Origin: an uncultured Lachnospiraceae bacterium
GTDB taxonomy: Bacteria > Bacillota > Clostridia > Lachnospirales > Lachnospiraceae
DNA length: 6,316 nucleotides
Direction: 5' to 3'
Assembly: GCA_902797785.1 (NCBI GenBank)
Contig: CADBUD010000041.1
Span: 1-6,316, forward strand
Shown in pieces: positions 5,855 to 6,316 of this stretch; the stretch's first letter is position 1; the number at the start of each line of letters is the position of its first letter. The position numbers and the translations under genes are program-made. The notes below the pieces were generated by a model. It made no database searches. It was not told where the DNA came from and saw nothing but the letters and a program-made list of their open reading frames with translations.

Positions 5855-6316
5855 TTGGGAGTAGTGGACATAGAAGGAAAGCAGTATCTTTCCATTAACA
5901 GATTCTTCGCCGATATGTTCAATTTCCTGCTGTATGATGGCAGTCCTGTGATAAAGCCTGAAAACCTAAGGGAGCTGGATACCACAGAGATAGCGATTCC
6001 CTATGGAAACGGCGCCAGAGTTCCTGTCCAGAAGTACCGTGACCTTTTGAAGCTATGGAGCGCCTACATGGACGATACTGCCGTGTATGTGATGCTCGGA
6101 GCGGAGCTGCAAGGCAAGGCACATTATGCCATGCCTGTAAAGAAGGGTCTATATGACATGATAGGCTATGCCAGACAGGTGGACGAAGCCAGAAATTCCT
6201 ACAGGAGGAAGCCGGAAGAGGGCGATATGTATGTGGATGAGGGGACTTTGAAGATAAGGCTGACCAGCGAGGAGTTCTTGTCGGGATTCCGAAAGGGAGA
6301 CAGGCTGATTCCCATA
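5855..6316 (+). CDS. Rpn-family PD-(D/E)XK nuclease / putative transposase, N-terminal part
   Basis: An open frame from TTG 5855 runs 154 codons to the window edge, where it is cut off. It shows the pattern of the Rpn (recombination-promoting nuclease, YhgA-like) family as found in Lachnospiraceae: FFADMFNFLLYDG (17-29), VIKPENLRELDTTEIAIPYG (32-51), VPVQKYRDLLK (56-66), the HYAMPVKKGLYD block (90-101), and SEEFLSGFRKGDRLIPI at the edge. Asp63 and Glu84-x-Gln86 are candidate PD-(D/E)XK metal-binding residues, but the rest of the domain lies outside. Family members are DNA endonucleases implicated in RecA-independent recombination. The TTG start is supported by AGGAGGTGG (5841-5849), with 8 nt between AGGAGG and the start; GTG 5846 would overlap that ribosome site. 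It has its own promoter at 5747-5774. Its actual activity here is unproven. Confidence 0.85.
   Translation, partial: MGVVDIEGKQYLSINRFFADMFNFLLYDGSPVIKPENLRELDTTEIAIPYGNGARVPVQKYRDLLKLWSAYMDDTAVYVMLGAELQGKAHYAMPVKKGLYDMIGYARQVDEARNSYRRKPEEGDMYVDEGTLKIRLTSEEFLSGFRKGDRLIPI

Noticed and set aside
5757..5864. Small + strand ORF (35 codons) across the promoter and ribosome site of the nuclease gene
   Set aside because: No ribosome site of its own and no recognisable similarity; it also spans the control elements of the next gene.

Overview
The window looks like chromosomal or integrated accessory DNA from a Gram-positive gut Clostridium relative, most likely Lachnospiraceae. This rests on strong purine-rich ribosome sites (AAGGAGGA, AGGAGGTGG), consensus TATAAT boxes, a response regulator / kinase / ABC / FtsX-permease cluster of the kind common in Clostridia, and two families (AAA-ATPase-like and Rpn-type nuclease) that are multiplied in Lachnospiraceae. 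The taxonomic call is inference; no rRNA or other marker is present. All supported genes are on the + strand.

Layout. Positions 1-93 form a compact, branched, GC-rich structure closed by a stem and followed by a T-run, ending a transcript from off the left edge. Positions 173-213 hold an exact 11-bp direct repeat around a TATAAT box, ahead of a small serine recombinase (273-869). A perfect extended -10 box (887-895) starts a leader of about 130 nt that contains a strong 35-nt hairpin (945-979). It leads into an OmpR-family response regulator (1035-1703) and an overlapping histidine kinase (1690-2514). A 97-bp gap (2515-2611) carries a candidate activator-type promoter for an ABC ATPase (2612-3295) and its overlapping FtsX-type permease (3292-5286). 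After a probable weak terminator region comes a broken AAA-ATPase-like gene (5443-5838) that still has a good promoter and ribosome site. Last is an Rpn-family PD-(D/E)XK nuclease gene that starts at a TTG codon (5855) and runs off the right edge.

How the parts fit. The regulator, kinase, ATPase and permease form a Bce/Sal-like sensing and export module, a type usually used against antimicrobial peptides or other envelope-active compounds. The odd point is that the kinase has no membrane segments: its reading frame opens only a few codons before the kinase core. If the kinase works, the permease is the only membrane-embedded part in the window that could sense an external signal. The flanking recombinase and the AAA-ATPase/Rpn genes suggest a region shaped by recombination, but no element ends were found.

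No tRNA, rRNA, CRISPR array or complete insertion sequence was seen.
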